From Acinetobacter boissieri (lineage in GTDB: Bacteria > Pseudomonadota > Gammaproteobacteria > Pseudomonadales > Moraxellaceae), in contig NZ_FMYL01000010.1 of the NCBI RefSeq assembly GCF_900096955.1, positions 1 to 64,000 on the forward strand: DNA of 64,000 bases, in the 5' to 3' direction. The notes under the pieces were generated by a model, which was not told the DNA's origin, made no database searches, and saw nothing but the letters and a program-made list of their open reading frames with translations. Positions 10,306 to 19,057 of this stretch are shown one piece after another; position 1 is the stretch's first letter; each line of letters begins with the position of its first letter. The translations under genes and the position numbers were made by a program.

Positions 10306-10968
10306 ATGAAACTGTTAGCACTTGAAACAGCCAATGAGCAATGTTCTGTGGCGATCACACATGACACAAACTTAGTGTTTAACATGGTGAATCATCAGGC
10401 CAAAATGCAAACTCAAACCTTATTGCCAATGATTGAGCAAGGACTGCAGCATTGCAAAATACAATCTCATGATTTAGATGTGATTGCCTTTAGTCGTGGC
10501 CCCGGTTCATTTAGTGGTGTACGTATTAATGCAGCAGTCACACAAGCACTGGCATGGGCACATGATTTACCGGTTGTACCTGTGTCGACCTTACAAGCAT
10601 TGGCGCAAGCAGCCTATCGTTTACATGGCTTAACCGAAGTAACTACAGTGCTAGATGCAAAAATGAAAGAAGTATATTTAGCGCATTTTGTGTTAGATCA
10701 CGATAAAATTATGCAACCATTTGGAGAAGAGCAGTTACTTAACTATGTAGATGCTCAAACACAGATGAAATTTACTTTGGTCGGGTCAGGCGGACCACTG
10801 TTAAAACCATTTTCAACATTTGGTGGTATTGCTGCAACAGCGGAAGATATTGCTTACTTAGGGCATTATTATGCTGCCAAAAAAGTTTGGGTCGATGCTG
10901 AACATGCATTGCCTGTATATTTAAGAGATAACGCTTGGAAAAAAATTGCTGAACAAGGCAAAGCATAA
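10306..10968 (+). CDS. tsaB: tRNA threonylcarbamoyladenosine biosynthesis protein TsaB
   Basis: Scaffold subunit of the TsaBDE complex that installs threonylcarbamoyl on A37 of ANN-decoding tRNAs. The 220-residue ASKHA-fold protein shows the family N terminus (LLALETANEQCSVAI), the SRGPGSFSGVRI loop near residues 64-75, and VLDAKMKEVYLA near residue 115. TsaB lacks the metal-binding site of its paralogue TsaD, as expected. It is followed 15 bases later by uppP. A tcdA gene at 27321, which modifies the same nucleotide further, is in the same window. Confidence 0.93.
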   Translation: MKLLALETANEQCSVAITHDTNLVFNMVNHQAKMQTQTLLPMIEQGLQHCKIQSHDLDVIAFSRGPGSFSGVRINAAVTQALAWAHDLPVVPVSTLQALAQAAYRLHGLTEVTTVLDAKMKEVYLAHFVLDHDKIMQPFGEEQLLNYVDAQTQMKFTLVGSGGPLLKPFSTFGGIAATAEDIAYLGHYYAAKKVWVDAEHALPVYLRDNAWKKIAEQGKA

Positions 10969-10983
10969 CAATTAGGACACCGT

Positions 10984-11805
10984 ATGGATATTATTTTACT
11001 TCTAAAAGCTGCCGTTATGGGGTTGGTTGAAGGTATTACAGAGTTTTTACCGATTTCAAGTACAGGCCATTTAATTTTAACAGGGCAGTTACTTGACTTT
11101 TGGACGCCAGAAAAACGAGATATGTTTTCAGTAGCAGTACAAATTGGTGCAATTGCTGCAGTCATTTATGAGTACTGGGGTAAGCTGTGGGGATCACTGA
11201 TTGGTGCAATTACAGGAAATGCGCAAGGTAGACGCTTGAGTATTAACCTGATTGTTGCCACTGTTCCTATTATGCTGATTGGACTCACATTTGGTGAAAC
11301 TCTAAAAGCTTACTTATTTAATGTCGTGACTGTTGCAATTGCTTTAATTGTCGGTGGGTTTATTATTATTTGGGCTGAGCGCCGTCAGCATCAAGTGGTG
11401 AGTCATGAAGTAGATGACTTTAGTTTGAAGCAAGCCATGTTGATTGGTTTAATCCAATGTTTTGCACTTATTCCCGGAACCTCTCGTTCAGGTTCAACCA
11501 TTATTGGTTCTTTATTTTTAGGTATTTCTAGAAAAGCTGCTGCAGAATTTTCTTTCTTTTTAGGCATTCCTGTATTAATGGGAGCGGGCCTATTAGATAT
11601 GTATAAAATGCGCCATGACTTACATACCAATGATTTAGAAGTATTGGCTGTGGGTATTATCGTTGCTTTTATTTCAGCTTTAATTGTTATTCGTGCATTG
11701 ATTCGCTATGTGTCTAAACACAACTTTATGGTTTTTGCATACTACCGTATTGTTTTTGGCTTATTTATTTTACTCACATGGTGGACAGGTTGGGTGCATT
11801 GGTAA
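10984..11805 (+). CDS. uppP: Undecaprenyl-diphosphatase
   Basis: Integral membrane phosphatase (BacA/UppP family) that dephosphorylates undecaprenyl pyrophosphate to recycle the lipid carrier for peptidoglycan and other envelope polymers; overexpression gives bacitracin resistance in relatives. The 273-residue protein has about eight hydrophobic segments and both signature loops: [15 protein letters not shown] near residues 16-30 and [11 protein letters not shown] near residues 162-173. The start at 10984 follows TAGGACACCGT. Its stop overlaps the likely rsmJ start by one base (TAATG), so translational coupling is likely. Confidence 0.96.
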   Translation: MDIILLLKAAVMGLVEGITEFLPISSTGHLILTGQLLDFWTPEKRDMFSVAVQIGAIAAVIYEYWGKLWGSLIGAITGNAQGRRLSINLIVATVPIMLIGLTFGETLKAYLFNVVTVAIALIVGGFIIIWAERRQHQVVSHEVDDFSLKQAMLIGLIQCFALIPGTSRSGSTIIGSLFLGISRKAAAEFSFFLGIPVLMGAGLLDMYKMRHDLHTNDLEVLAVGIIVAFISALIVIRALIRYVSKHNFMVFAYYRIVFGLFILLTWWTGWVHW

Positions 11806-12617
11806 TGCGTTTGACCTGCTGGTATACGCAACAATGTGTAGATCAATTAAATGATTTAAGAGTACGGTTATTTACGCGTGGCGTAGAAATCGATCCTCAA
11901 GAGGTTGCACTCATCAATGCAAAATTTCTACGTTTAAATCCAGAGCTTGCTTTGGTATTAGATATCGATGGCTTAAGTTTGAGTGCCAATGGCATGAAAA
12001 TGCAGCCTGATTGGAATGCTGAAATTGGACGTTTAAAACGAGCAACATTAAAAACTGAAATGTTAGCCAGAGCAACACAAGCCAATGATCAGCCTCGACT
12101 CATTGATGCGACAGCAGGTTTAGGGCATGACAGTTTGCTGATGGCTAAGTTTGGCGCCAAAGTCACGTTGATAGAGCGCCATCCAATTTTATTTACCTTG
12201 CTTGAAGCAAGTTATGAAAGGGCACAAATAGATCCTTTTCTTGCTTCAGTTGTTGCAAATATTACATTGGTATTTGCAGATGCAGAAGACTATTTAGAAC
12301 AGCAATATGCCAAGCAACAAAAAATTGATGTGGTGTATCTAGATCCGATGTTTCCACAGCGTGACCAAAATCAGCAAAGACCTAAAAAACAAGCACAAGT
12401 TAAAAAACAAATGCAAATATTGCATTTACTCTTGCCTGAAGACGGTGAAATGGACTTGGGTGATGCATTATTGTTACAAGCACAAAAGATTGCTAAAAGA
12501 GTCATTGTAAAACGTCCTCGTCATGCGGTATTTTTAAATAATGATACCCCTCAGCATCAATGGTTGGGGGATGCATGCCGTTTTGATGGCTATTTTTGCA
12601 TGAATTCGACAGAGTAA
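11805..12617 (+). CDS. rsmJ: 16S rRNA (guanine-N2)-methyltransferase RsmJ
   Basis: SAM-dependent methyltransferase of the RsmJ (YhiQ) family, which methylates G1516 of 16S rRNA in E. coli. The class I fold motif I appears as [20 protein letters not shown] near residues 100-120, the acidic end of strand two as LIERHP, and the catalytic DPMFP near residue 180. ATG 11805 gives 270 residues and a one-base overlap with uppP. An in-frame ATG at 11778 would intrude 28 bases into uppP and is less likely. The next gene starts after a gap of roughly 110 bases. Confidence 0.9.
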   Translation: MRLTCWYTQQCVDQLNDLRVRLFTRGVEIDPQEVALINAKFLRLNPELALVLDIDGLSLSANGMKMQPDWNAEIGRLKRATLKTEMLARATQANDQPRLIDATAGLGHDSLLMAKFGAKVTLIERHPILFTLLEASYERAQIDPFLASVVANITLVFADAEDYLEQQYAKQQKIDVVYLDPMFPQRDQNQQRPKKQAQVKKQMQILHLLLPEDGEMDLGDALLLQAQKIAKRVIVKRPRHAVFLNNDTPQHQWLGDACRFDGYFCMNSTE

Positions 12618-12729
12618 GAATAAATTTGGTGTGACGTAATCTTTGCAACAGCACCTAGAAATATGTTGCTTCAGTTTAGAGCGATCATACACTACCTAAA
12701 TAAACCATGTGGTTGCGGACTCGCAAAAA

Positions 12730-14151
12730 ATGATTGATCTAAAGCCTTCCATTAACTTCTGGCATGACTTAAAAAGTAACCAAACAGCAGGGCTCTGGTT
12801 GTTTTTGGGGTCACGTAAGTCATTGCAAGTGGTACATCCTTCTATTTTCCAATTTCTATTTTGGGGTGTTGTTGCAGGTGGTGTAAACACACTGTATAGC
12901 TGGATGGTGGCAGGTCAGATTGGCTCACTCAATCCACAAGGCTTGATTAGCTACGCACTGTGGCCTTTTATTGCATTAATTGTTGGTATTTTTTTATCGC
13001 AACGTATGAATAATCAGCGACTCATGCTTGTGCCTGCACTGTTGTGGTTGGTTCTAGATAGTAATATTTTATTAATACAATGTCTTTTACAGTATTTGGG
13101 TGACAACAATATACTTAATTTTTTACCAGACAGCATATATAACTTTTTGCCTAACTTTTTTATGATTTTATTTGTTTGGCAAAGTATAGCGGTAATTTGG
13201 GTCTTTTCTCGTGAGTTAAAATGGCCATGGTGGGAAAGATGTCTCATTATGTTTGCTACAGTGTGTACTTTGGTTGTGTGGCAAATGTCTGTGAAAGAGC
13301 AACCGATTTGGAAGGTTGAAGATGTTGCTCCGAGCATTTCAGAAGATGTGTTATATGCACAAGGAAACTTACTGAAAAAATCACTCGATCAAATACAGTT
13401 GGGTGACTTTGCACAAACTCATTGGTACTTTTTGGGGGTTGCAGGTGACAGTTATGACTCAGTATTTAGCTCAGAAGTTCAACGGATAAAAGCACAGTTT
13501 GACACACGCTTTGGTACGCTTGGACGTTCGGTTCAATTGGTAAATGACCCAGATACGGGTACGACACTGCCGATTGCATCGCAAACCAGTATACAGCTTG
13601 CACTCAACCGTATTGGTCAGCAAATGAATCGAGATACCGATGTATTGTTTTTATATATGACATCACATGGTTTAGCTAATCAGTTTGAGCTTGAAAATGC
13701 TCCGATTGATTTAAAACAAGTAGACCCACGTTGGCTACGTGGCGCTCTAGATCAAGCAGGTATTAAATGGCGGGTGATAGTGATTTCGTCATGCTATTCG
13801 GGCAGTTTTATCCCTGCATTACAGTCAGATAATACTTTAGTTATTACTGCATCTGCAGCAGATCGTTCATCTTTTGGCTGTAATAGTCAAGCGGACTATA
13901 CTTATTTTGGCCGCGCTTTCTTTGATCAAGCAATGCGTGAAAAAACAACACTACACGATGCATTTTTAGATGCGCAAGCCACTGTATCTAAATGGGAAAA
14001 TGCACAAGATTTTGAACCTTCTGAACCGCAATGGTCTTTAGGTAAAAATATGGAGCTGATGCTTCCACAATTAGAAAAACATTTATTTCCAAGTAATAAT
14101 CCTGCCATACCAATCAATCATATTGAACCTGTACAGATGAGTCAGCCTTAG
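12730..14151 (+). CDS. Membrane-anchored C13 family peptidase (caspase-like)
   Basis: About 473 residues. The N-terminal 180 or so contain four to five hydrophobic segments (for example FQFLFWGVVAGGVNTLYSWMV and LWPFIALIVGIFLS), and the remainder is a soluble C13 (legumain/caspase-like) domain. The catalytic dyad is visible: His313 in TSHG and Cys355 in SSCYSG, each following a hydrophobic strand. A RLxCNSQADYTYFG-like loop follows. The substrate is unknown. The start is ambiguous: GTG 12709 would add seven residues. The stop is nine bases before fghA, so the two may be cotranscribed. The domain call is good; the role is unknown. Confidence 0.82.
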   Translation: MIDLKPSINFWHDLKSNQTAGLWLFLGSRKSLQVVHPSIFQFLFWGVVAGGVNTLYSWMVAGQIGSLNPQGLISYALWPFIALIVGIFLSQRMNNQRLMLVPALLWLVLDSNILLIQCLLQYLGDNNILNFLPDSIYNFLPNFFMILFVWQSIAVIWVFSRELKWPWWERCLIMFATVCTLVVWQMSVKEQPIWKVEDVAPSISEDVLYAQGNLLKKSLDQIQLGDFAQTHWYFLGVAGDSYDSVFSSEVQRIKAQFDTRFGTLGRSVQLVNDPDTGTTLPIASQTSIQLALNRIGQQMNRDTDVLFLYMTSHGLANQFELENAPIDLKQVDPRWLRGALDQAGIKWRVIVISSCYSGSFIPALQSDNTLVITASAADRSSFGCNSQADYTYFGRAFFDQAMREKTTLHDAFLDAQATVSKWENAQDFEPSEPQWSLGKNMELMLPQLEKHLFPSNNPAIPINHIEPVQMSQP

Positions 14152-14160
14152 GAGATTACT

Positions 14161-14991
14161 GTGAAGCAAATACAATCAAATATGTGTTTTGATGGCGAAC
14201 AACGTATGTATCAATGGTCATCAAATACATTAAATAATGAAGCAAAATTTTCAGTATATTTACCACCAAAAGCCTTACACGGTCAGGTATGTATGGCATT
14301 GTTTTTTTTGGCTGGGCTGACTTGTAATGAGGAAACCTTTGCCATTAAAGCGCATGCACAAAAAATTGCATCGACTTTAGGCATTATTTTAATTATGCCT
14401 GATACGTCACCAAGAGGTGATGGTGTAGCAGATGATGAAGACTGGGATTTAGGTCAAGGTGCAGGTTTTTATATTAATGCAACACAAACGCCGTGGTCTG
14501 AGCATTTTCAGATGGAGCGTTATATTGTTGATGAGCTTTATGAGCATGTGGTGAAAAATTTCCCAATTAACCGTCAAAAAATTGGCATTATGGGGCATAG
14601 CATGGGAGGGCATGGTGCTCTGACTCTCGCATGGAAATATCCAGAAAAATTTAAAACAGTATCTGCATTCGCTCCAATTTGTGCACCAACACAGTGTGAT
14701 TGGGGGCAAAAAGCATTTCAGGCATATCTAGGTGATGAAAGTACAGGTGATTGGTCCGCGCATGATACTGTGGCATTGATTCAGCAAAAAGGCGCACTTT
14801 TTGATGAAGTATTAATTGATCAAGGAGAAAATGATCAATTTTATTCGCAATTAAACCCTCATTTACTCAAGCAGGTTTGCCAAAAAGTGGGTCAAAGACT
14901 CATGTTGCGAGAGCATGCAGGCTATGACCATAGCTATTACTTTATACAAAGTTTTATCGCAGACCATTTGCGCTTTCATTCAAAATCTTAG
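14161..14991 (+). CDS. fghA: S-formylglutathione hydrolase
   Basis: Esterase of the alpha/beta-hydrolase fold that hydrolyses S-formylglutathione to formate and glutathione in formaldehyde detoxification. The 276-residue protein carries the nucleophile elbow GHSMGGHGAL near residues 145-154, an oxyanion-type FLAGLTCNEE near residue 47, the aspartate in LIDQGENDQF, and the histidine in GYDHSYYF near the C terminus. The start is GTG at 14161, with AGGAGAT just upstream. The usual partner, glutathione-dependent formaldehyde dehydrogenase, is not adjacent. Confidence 0.94.
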   Translation: MKQIQSNMCFDGEQRMYQWSSNTLNNEAKFSVYLPPKALHGQVCMALFFLAGLTCNEETFAIKAHAQKIASTLGIILIMPDTSPRGDGVADDEDWDLGQGAGFYINATQTPWSEHFQMERYIVDELYEHVVKNFPINRQKIGIMGHSMGGHGALTLAWKYPEKFKTVSAFAPICAPTQCDWGQKAFQAYLGDESTGDWSAHDTVALIQQKGALFDEVLIDQGENDQFYSQLNPHLLKQVCQKVGQRLMLREHAGYDHSYYFIQSFIADHLRFHSKS

Positions 14992-15004
14992 TTTTTCCAA
15001 GACG

Positions 15005-15044
15005 GAAAAAATAATGCAAGCATAAACAGATGCATGCTTGCATT
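15005..15044 (-). terminator. Intrinsic terminator of the DUF4198/receptor unit
   Basis: AATGCAAGCAT (15013-15023) and ATGCTTGCATT (15034-15044) form a perfect 11-bp stem with a 10-base loop. Read on the minus strand it follows the DUF4198 stop by about ten bases and is followed by ATTTTTT, the U tract. The convergent fghA transcript meets the same hairpin, plus a small TTTTTCC/GGAAAAA dyad just before it. Confidence 0.8.
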
Positions 15045-15054
15045 AAATAAAGAG

Positions 15055-15759
15055 TTAGTCTTTAGCGTAGAATATCAAAGTGGACTCTATGCTTGATTCG
15101 GTTGCACGATTGTCATTGATAATTGGTGTGCGCTTTCCGACCCAAATAATATTACGGTTGGGTTTGACAGGAATAGTGACGATGCCTTGATCATTGGTAT
15201 GATATGTTGCACCTTCACCCCCAAAGTCTACAGGCAAGTTGGCTGCCGGGTTACCGTCAGATAAAATCTTAATGTCTAGTGACTGTCCTTGTTGAGGCTG
15301 TTTTGTGGTCATTGGAATAAATTCCAGCGCCTGACTCTGTGGCTTAATCACCTGATTATTCCATCTTAAAATGCTTTTATGATATTTTGTTGCCCACACT
15401 GCTTTAGGTGAGCCTTCGACTTCAAAGCGAGGGCGTTTAACATATTTTCCATCGGGTTGTTCAGACCAAATACCGTAATCAAAAGCGACAGTACTTAGCG
15501 TAATTGGTTGTGTGAAGTTAAAATGTATAAGATGATTCGCTGTATTTTCTTGGTATTCGACAATTTTCCCTTGTGCATTACTACCTTGTACTGATTTGAT
15601 ATTTTCTAATGTATACGGTACATCTATGCCATCATCGTTGACAAATTTTAAATAAAAGTCATTGGCATTGGTTGGGTTCGATTCAAGCCATATATTATGT
15701 GCTTGGGTGAACATGCTGAATGTGGATAAAAGTAATACGCTGAAAGTTTTGAGTTTCAT
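15055..15759 (-). CDS. DUF4198 domain periplasmic protein
   Basis: A 234-residue secreted protein with a Sec signal peptide (MKLKTFSVLLLSTFSMFTQAH, cleavage probably after the QA near residue 20). The mature start HNIWLESNP is typical of DUF4198 proteins, which begin with a histidine-led beta-sandwich. The C-terminal part (PAANLPVDFGGEGATYHTN) resembles a second beta domain. The family is often found next to TonB receptors and metal uptake genes, and here it is directly downstream of a siderophore-type receptor on the same strand (133-base gap). A periplasmic metal or ligand-handling role is inferred only from that context. Confidence 0.82.
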   Translation of the reverse strand: MKLKTFSVLLLSTFSMFTQAHNIWLESNPTNANDFYLKFVNDDGIDVPYTLENIKSVQGSNAQGKIVEYQENTANHLIHFNFTQPITLSTVAFDYGIWSEQPDGKYVKRPRFEVEGSPKAVWATKYHKSILRWNNQVIKPQSQALEFIPMTTKQPQQGQSLDIKILSDGNPAANLPVDFGGEGATYHTNDQGIVTIPVKPNRNIIWVGKRTPIINDNRATESSIESTLIFYAKD

Positions 15760-15891
15760 TAAAATACCTTTTAGATAAATTGGATTAGAACAACAGTTGT
15801 AGCGTGAGTGATTTGAACGTTTTTATGCGTGATTCATCGGTATCTAGTACGCTAAAAATCTATACTGGTACAAGCAGTGTTTTGAATATGA

Positions 15892-18033
15892 TTAAAATTT
15901 AAAATCTAAGCTCAATTGTGCAGTGATTGGTGCACCGGGATACACAATTGTATCGATCCATGGACGGTCGTAATATGTTTTGTTAAATAAATTTTTGACA
16001 CTAAATTTTGCTGTTAATGCTGAGTTGACGTTGTAGCTGGTGAGTAGGTCGACTGTGGTATAGCTTGGTAATTTGTAGCGCGTCGTATTGGTGCTGCTAT
16101 ATAAACTGCTTACATATTGAAAATTTGTTCCTATCGATAAATTCTCAAACATACCACTGAATTGATACATACTCAGTAACCCTGCTCTAAATTTAGCCGA
16201 GTTTGGTAATTCACGACCTACAGCAATGGTATTATCTTTAGTGACTTTAGCATCGGTATAAGAGGCGTAACTGCTGACACGTAAGTTGGGATTAATTTGC
16301 CCATTGATATTCAGTTCAAATCCTTGGCTACGAACTTCGCCTGCAGTCACTTTATATTGTGTGGCATTAGGGAGTGTTTGGTTCAGTGGATCTGCTGTGA
16401 GTACATTTTCTTTATTAATATGAAATGCAGCTGCAGTCACTTGTAGCGTATTGTCAAGTAAGTCAAATTTTAAACCTGTTTCCCATGACTGACCACGTTC
16501 AGGCTTAAAGTTTTGGTTCTGTCTATCTGTTCCTGCATTGGGGGTAAATGATTCCGAGTAATTAATATAAGCAGTTGCAGAAGGAGTAATGTTGTAGCTG
16601 AGCCCAAGACGTGGTGTGAGGTTATCTGCTTTGGTTTTGCTATAAGTTGTGCCCGTTGTTGTAAGTGTTTTGCTTTGGGCACGGTAGTTTTCATAGCGTA
16701 GTCCTAAGAAGGCTTTTAGATGCTCATTAAAAGTGATTTCATCTTGGAGTGAAATTGCACTGTTTTTAATGTGGCTATTGGGGAAGCGACTAAACCTCAA
16801 ACTATAACCCGTGAGTGGTACGTTGTATGTTGGATTATTCAAGTTAAGTATGGGGCCTGCTGTACTTTCTTGGTATGAGCTCATGTCATCTTCACGGTAT
16901 TCTAAACCTGTAGTGATGTCGTGCTGAATAGATGCCGTATCAAATTGACCGTATAGATATGTCTGTACAGTTTTATTATTCCAATTATTATTACGGTTAA
17001 TGAGGGTTCTAGCCACAGTATTGGTATTGAAGTTGATCGCACCCGGATCAAGTGACAATCCTTTTGAACTTCCTTTGAGGTATTGCAAACCTGTTTCAAT
17101 ATGCCACTTAGGGTTTATTTGATATTTTAATCGGAGTTGGTTTACTAAATTATCCGTTGTAGATAAACCAGTGACTGGATCACTTAAATAGAGTGATGTT
17201 GAATTGGTATTTGTAGGTACACCACGATCAAGACGGTTTTTGAAGTGGGTGTAGGCAACATCAAATAGTATTTCGGTCGACTCATTGGGCTGATAAATAA
17301 AACTTGGTGCAATAAATTGCTTATCATTTTTGCTGTAGTCTCGAAAAGTTTCACTTTTTTCGATGGCCGCTGTGGTGCGATACATTAATGTGTCGGAAAT
17401 TGGGCCTGTTGCATCAAACGTTGCGCGTTTAGTGCCTTGGTTATCGGCATTGATGCCTGCTTGATAGGCAGCTGTATTTTGTGCACGTTTGGTAATAATA
17501 TTAAATACACCACCGGGATCACCTCGTCCAAAGCTCTGAGCTGCAGGACCTTTTAAAACTTCAATACTTTCGATGCTAACGCTATCTGGAGATGGGTTAC
17601 CAAAACCGCTATTACCAGCAAAGCCATTTTGATAATACTCAGAAGTATTAAAACCACGCACATTATATGATGTAATACTATTTAAAAAATTATTGCCTTT
17701 ACCAATACCACCAAGACTTAAAGCTGATTCGATGGAACCACCTGCATTCATGTCTTTAATCATATTGTTGGTAATGATATGAATTGACTGTGGTGTTTCT
17801 TTGATGGTATTAGCACCTCGTGTGGAATGACTGGTCGCTTGAGAGGTAGAGTAACCATTTGTGTGACTTTGGCTATGCAGTGTTGGCAGAGATACGGCAT
17901 GTGAGTCATTTGTTGTGTCAGAGTTTTCTGTTTGTGCAAACACTGACGTAGATAGCAGTGCCACAGATATTGATACACAAAGTGGTTTAAGTGTGAATCT
18001 GAATGAAGGGTAGGAGAAGTTTTGTTTGCTCAT
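15892..18033 (-). CDS. TonB-dependent siderophore receptor
   Basis: Outer-membrane gated barrel of 713 residues for ferric-siderophore uptake driven by TonB-ExbBD. A signal peptide (LCVSISVALLSTSVFAQ) ends near residue 34. The plug domain follows with KETPQSIHIITNNMI, YNVRGFNT, SIEVLKGPAAQSFGRGDPGGVFNIITKR near residues 155-182. The barrel ends in LSLDFKF with a terminal aromatic. No STN signalling domain precedes the plug, because plug residues begin by about residue 75. It is flanked by a FecI-like sigma gene upstream and a DUF4198 gene downstream, both on the same strand. The ligand cannot be told from sequence. Confidence 0.92.
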   Translation of the reverse strand: MSKQNFSYPSFRFTLKPLCVSISVALLSTSVFAQTENSDTTNDSHAVSLPTLHSQSHTNGYSTSQATSHSTRGANTIKETPQSIHIITNNMIKDMNAGGSIESALSLGGIGKGNNFLNSITSYNVRGFNTSEYYQNGFAGNSGFGNPSPDSVSIESIEVLKGPAAQSFGRGDPGGVFNIITKRAQNTAAYQAGINADNQGTKRATFDATGPISDTLMYRTTAAIEKSETFRDYSKNDKQFIAPSFIYQPNESTEILFDVAYTHFKNRLDRGVPTNTNSTSLYLSDPVTGLSTTDNLVNQLRLKYQINPKWHIETGLQYLKGSSKGLSLDPGAINFNTNTVARTLINRNNNWNNKTVQTYLYGQFDTASIQHDITTGLEYREDDMSSYQESTAGPILNLNNPTYNVPLTGYSLRFSRFPNSHIKNSAISLQDEITFNEHLKAFLGLRYENYRAQSKTLTTTGTTYSKTKADNLTPRLGLSYNITPSATAYINYSESFTPNAGTDRQNQNFKPERGQSWETGLKFDLLDNTLQVTAAAFHINKENVLTADPLNQTLPNATQYKVTAGEVRSQGFELNINGQINPNLRVSSYASYTDAKVTKDNTIAVGRELPNSAKFRAGLLSMYQFSGMFENLSIGTNFQYVSSLYSSTNTTRYKLPSYTTVDLLTSYNVNSALTAKFSVKNLFNKTYYDRPWIDTIVYPGAPITAQLSLDFKF

Positions 18034-18074
18034 GATTGTGAAGCCCCAATATAAAATATATAGGCAGTTAAATT

Positions 18075-18115
18075 GGACTACCTAATATATAAGACGAATG
18101 AGAATGAGAAACAGG
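18075..18115 (-). promoter_or_regulatory. Weak Fur-box-like sequence upstream of the receptor
   Basis: About 60 bases upstream of the receptor start the plus strand reads GAATGAGAATGAGAA (18095-18109), repeated hexamers of the kind seen in Fur boxes of other Proteobacteria. The match is partial and one-sided, so this is only a candidate. Confidence 0.3.
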
Positions 18116-18162
18116 AAGTAATTTAAGCTATTTATATATATTAAATAGGTTGCCTAGATACA

Positions 18163-18192
18163 GTAGTGGTAGTAAATGTAGTGGTAGTAAAT
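18163..18192. repeat. Tandem 15-bp direct repeat
   Basis: GTAGTGGTAGTAAAT occurs twice head to tail (18163-18177 and 18178-18192) in the gap between the receptor and the sigma-factor gene. It may be a slippage product or a binding site; nothing more can be seen. Confidence 0.6.
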
Positions 18193-18268
18193 ATAGATTT
18201 TCTATGCTGTTAATTCCCAAAATGTGCTTCATAGATGATAAGAGCGATTGATAGAACTTCTATTGAAT

Positions 18269-18781
18269 TCAAATATTTTGAATGTGATGCTTACAGTATG
18301 AAATGGCTTTTATTAAATCTGCTTGGATAGTCTTGGTAGACAAAGAAAGTTTTTTGGCGATATTGACCTGACTAATTCCCTGTAAATAGTACATCGTGAT
18401 GACTTGTTTGGGTCTATCTTCTAAATTATCGATTGCAAGGGTAATTTGAGTGGCAAGTTCCATAGAGATTACATGTTCTAAAGGTGTGGTTGCACAGCCT
18501 TCATAATGCTCATGATCGAGTGTACAAATATAGTTTTTCTCTATTTTAGTTCTACGGGCTCGATCAATAATCATATTTTTTGCAGTTTTAGCCAAAAATG
18601 GTCGAGCATCTTTGATTTCAGTCATTAACTCTGGGCGTAAAATGATCTTATAAAAAGTATCTTGTATAATATCGTCGATTTGAGAAGAGCACGTAAAATA
18701 TTTTGATAACCACTGATACAGCCAACCATAGTGTTGATGGTAAAACTGATGAAAAGAATCTAGATGGGTGCATTTTTCCAT
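18269..18781 (-). CDS. FecI-like ECF RNA polymerase sigma factor
   Basis: A 170-residue sigma-70 family ECF factor. Region 2 is recognisable as SSQIDDIIQDTFYKIILRPE near residues 32-52 followed by ARPFLAKTAKNMIIDRARR. Region 4 helix-turn-helix is at the C terminus (VITMYYLQGISQVNIAKKLSLSTKTIQADLIKA). FecI-type factors transcribe ferric-siderophore receptor genes, and the TonB receptor lies downstream on the same strand, 235 bases away. The expected partner anti-sigma FecR is absent on both sides. A good Fur-box-like sequence lies about 75 bases upstream of the start, so iron repression is likely. Confidence 0.88.
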   Translation of the reverse strand: MEKCTHLDSFHQFYHQHYGWLYQWLSKYFTCSSQIDDIIQDTFYKIILRPELMTEIKDARPFLAKTAKNMIIDRARRTKIEKNYICTLDHEHYEGCATTPLEHVISMELATQITLAIDNLEDRPKQVITMYYLQGISQVNIAKKLSLSTKTIQADLIKAISYCKHHIQNI

Positions 18782-18854
18782 AAAATGGGTAATATGTGAA
18801 CAAAATAAAAGAGTTATATATATTAATCATATTTAAATTTCTATGTATATAAGC

Positions 18855-18873
18855 AATAATGATTATTATTATA
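18855..18873 (-). promoter_or_regulatory. Fur-box-like operator upstream of the sigma-factor gene
   Basis: Read on the minus strand, the 19 bases match 16 of the 19 positions of the classical Fur consensus, ending in ATCATTATT. It lies upstream of the FecI-like gene with no other gene between. The match is seen; Fur binding is inferred. Confidence 0.65.
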
Positions 18874-18957
18874 TTTTTAATGCTGCAATCTCTTATATTG
18901 AGATTTTTTTAACTTTTTTAGTGGCAAAAAGATATGTGCATCAAGTTTTGTGAAGAA

Positions 18958-19014
18958 AAAATCTTCGTCAATAATATAAAACTCACCTAATTTTATATTA
19001 TTGACGAAGATTTT
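18958..19014. repeat. Perfect 24-bp inverted repeat with 9-base loop
   Basis: The arms 18958-18981 and 18991-19014 are exact reverse complements (24 of 24), separated by CTCACCTAA. The repeat lies between the sigma-factor gene and rpe and ends 44 bases before the rpe start. The stem is AT-rich with a CTTCGTC core, which makes a weak terminator, but it is long enough to form a stable cruciform or RNA hairpin. Confidence 0.9.
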
Positions 19015-19057
19015 GTTATGATAATGCTCTCTTTAATGCATCTTTGTTAGGTCTTTT

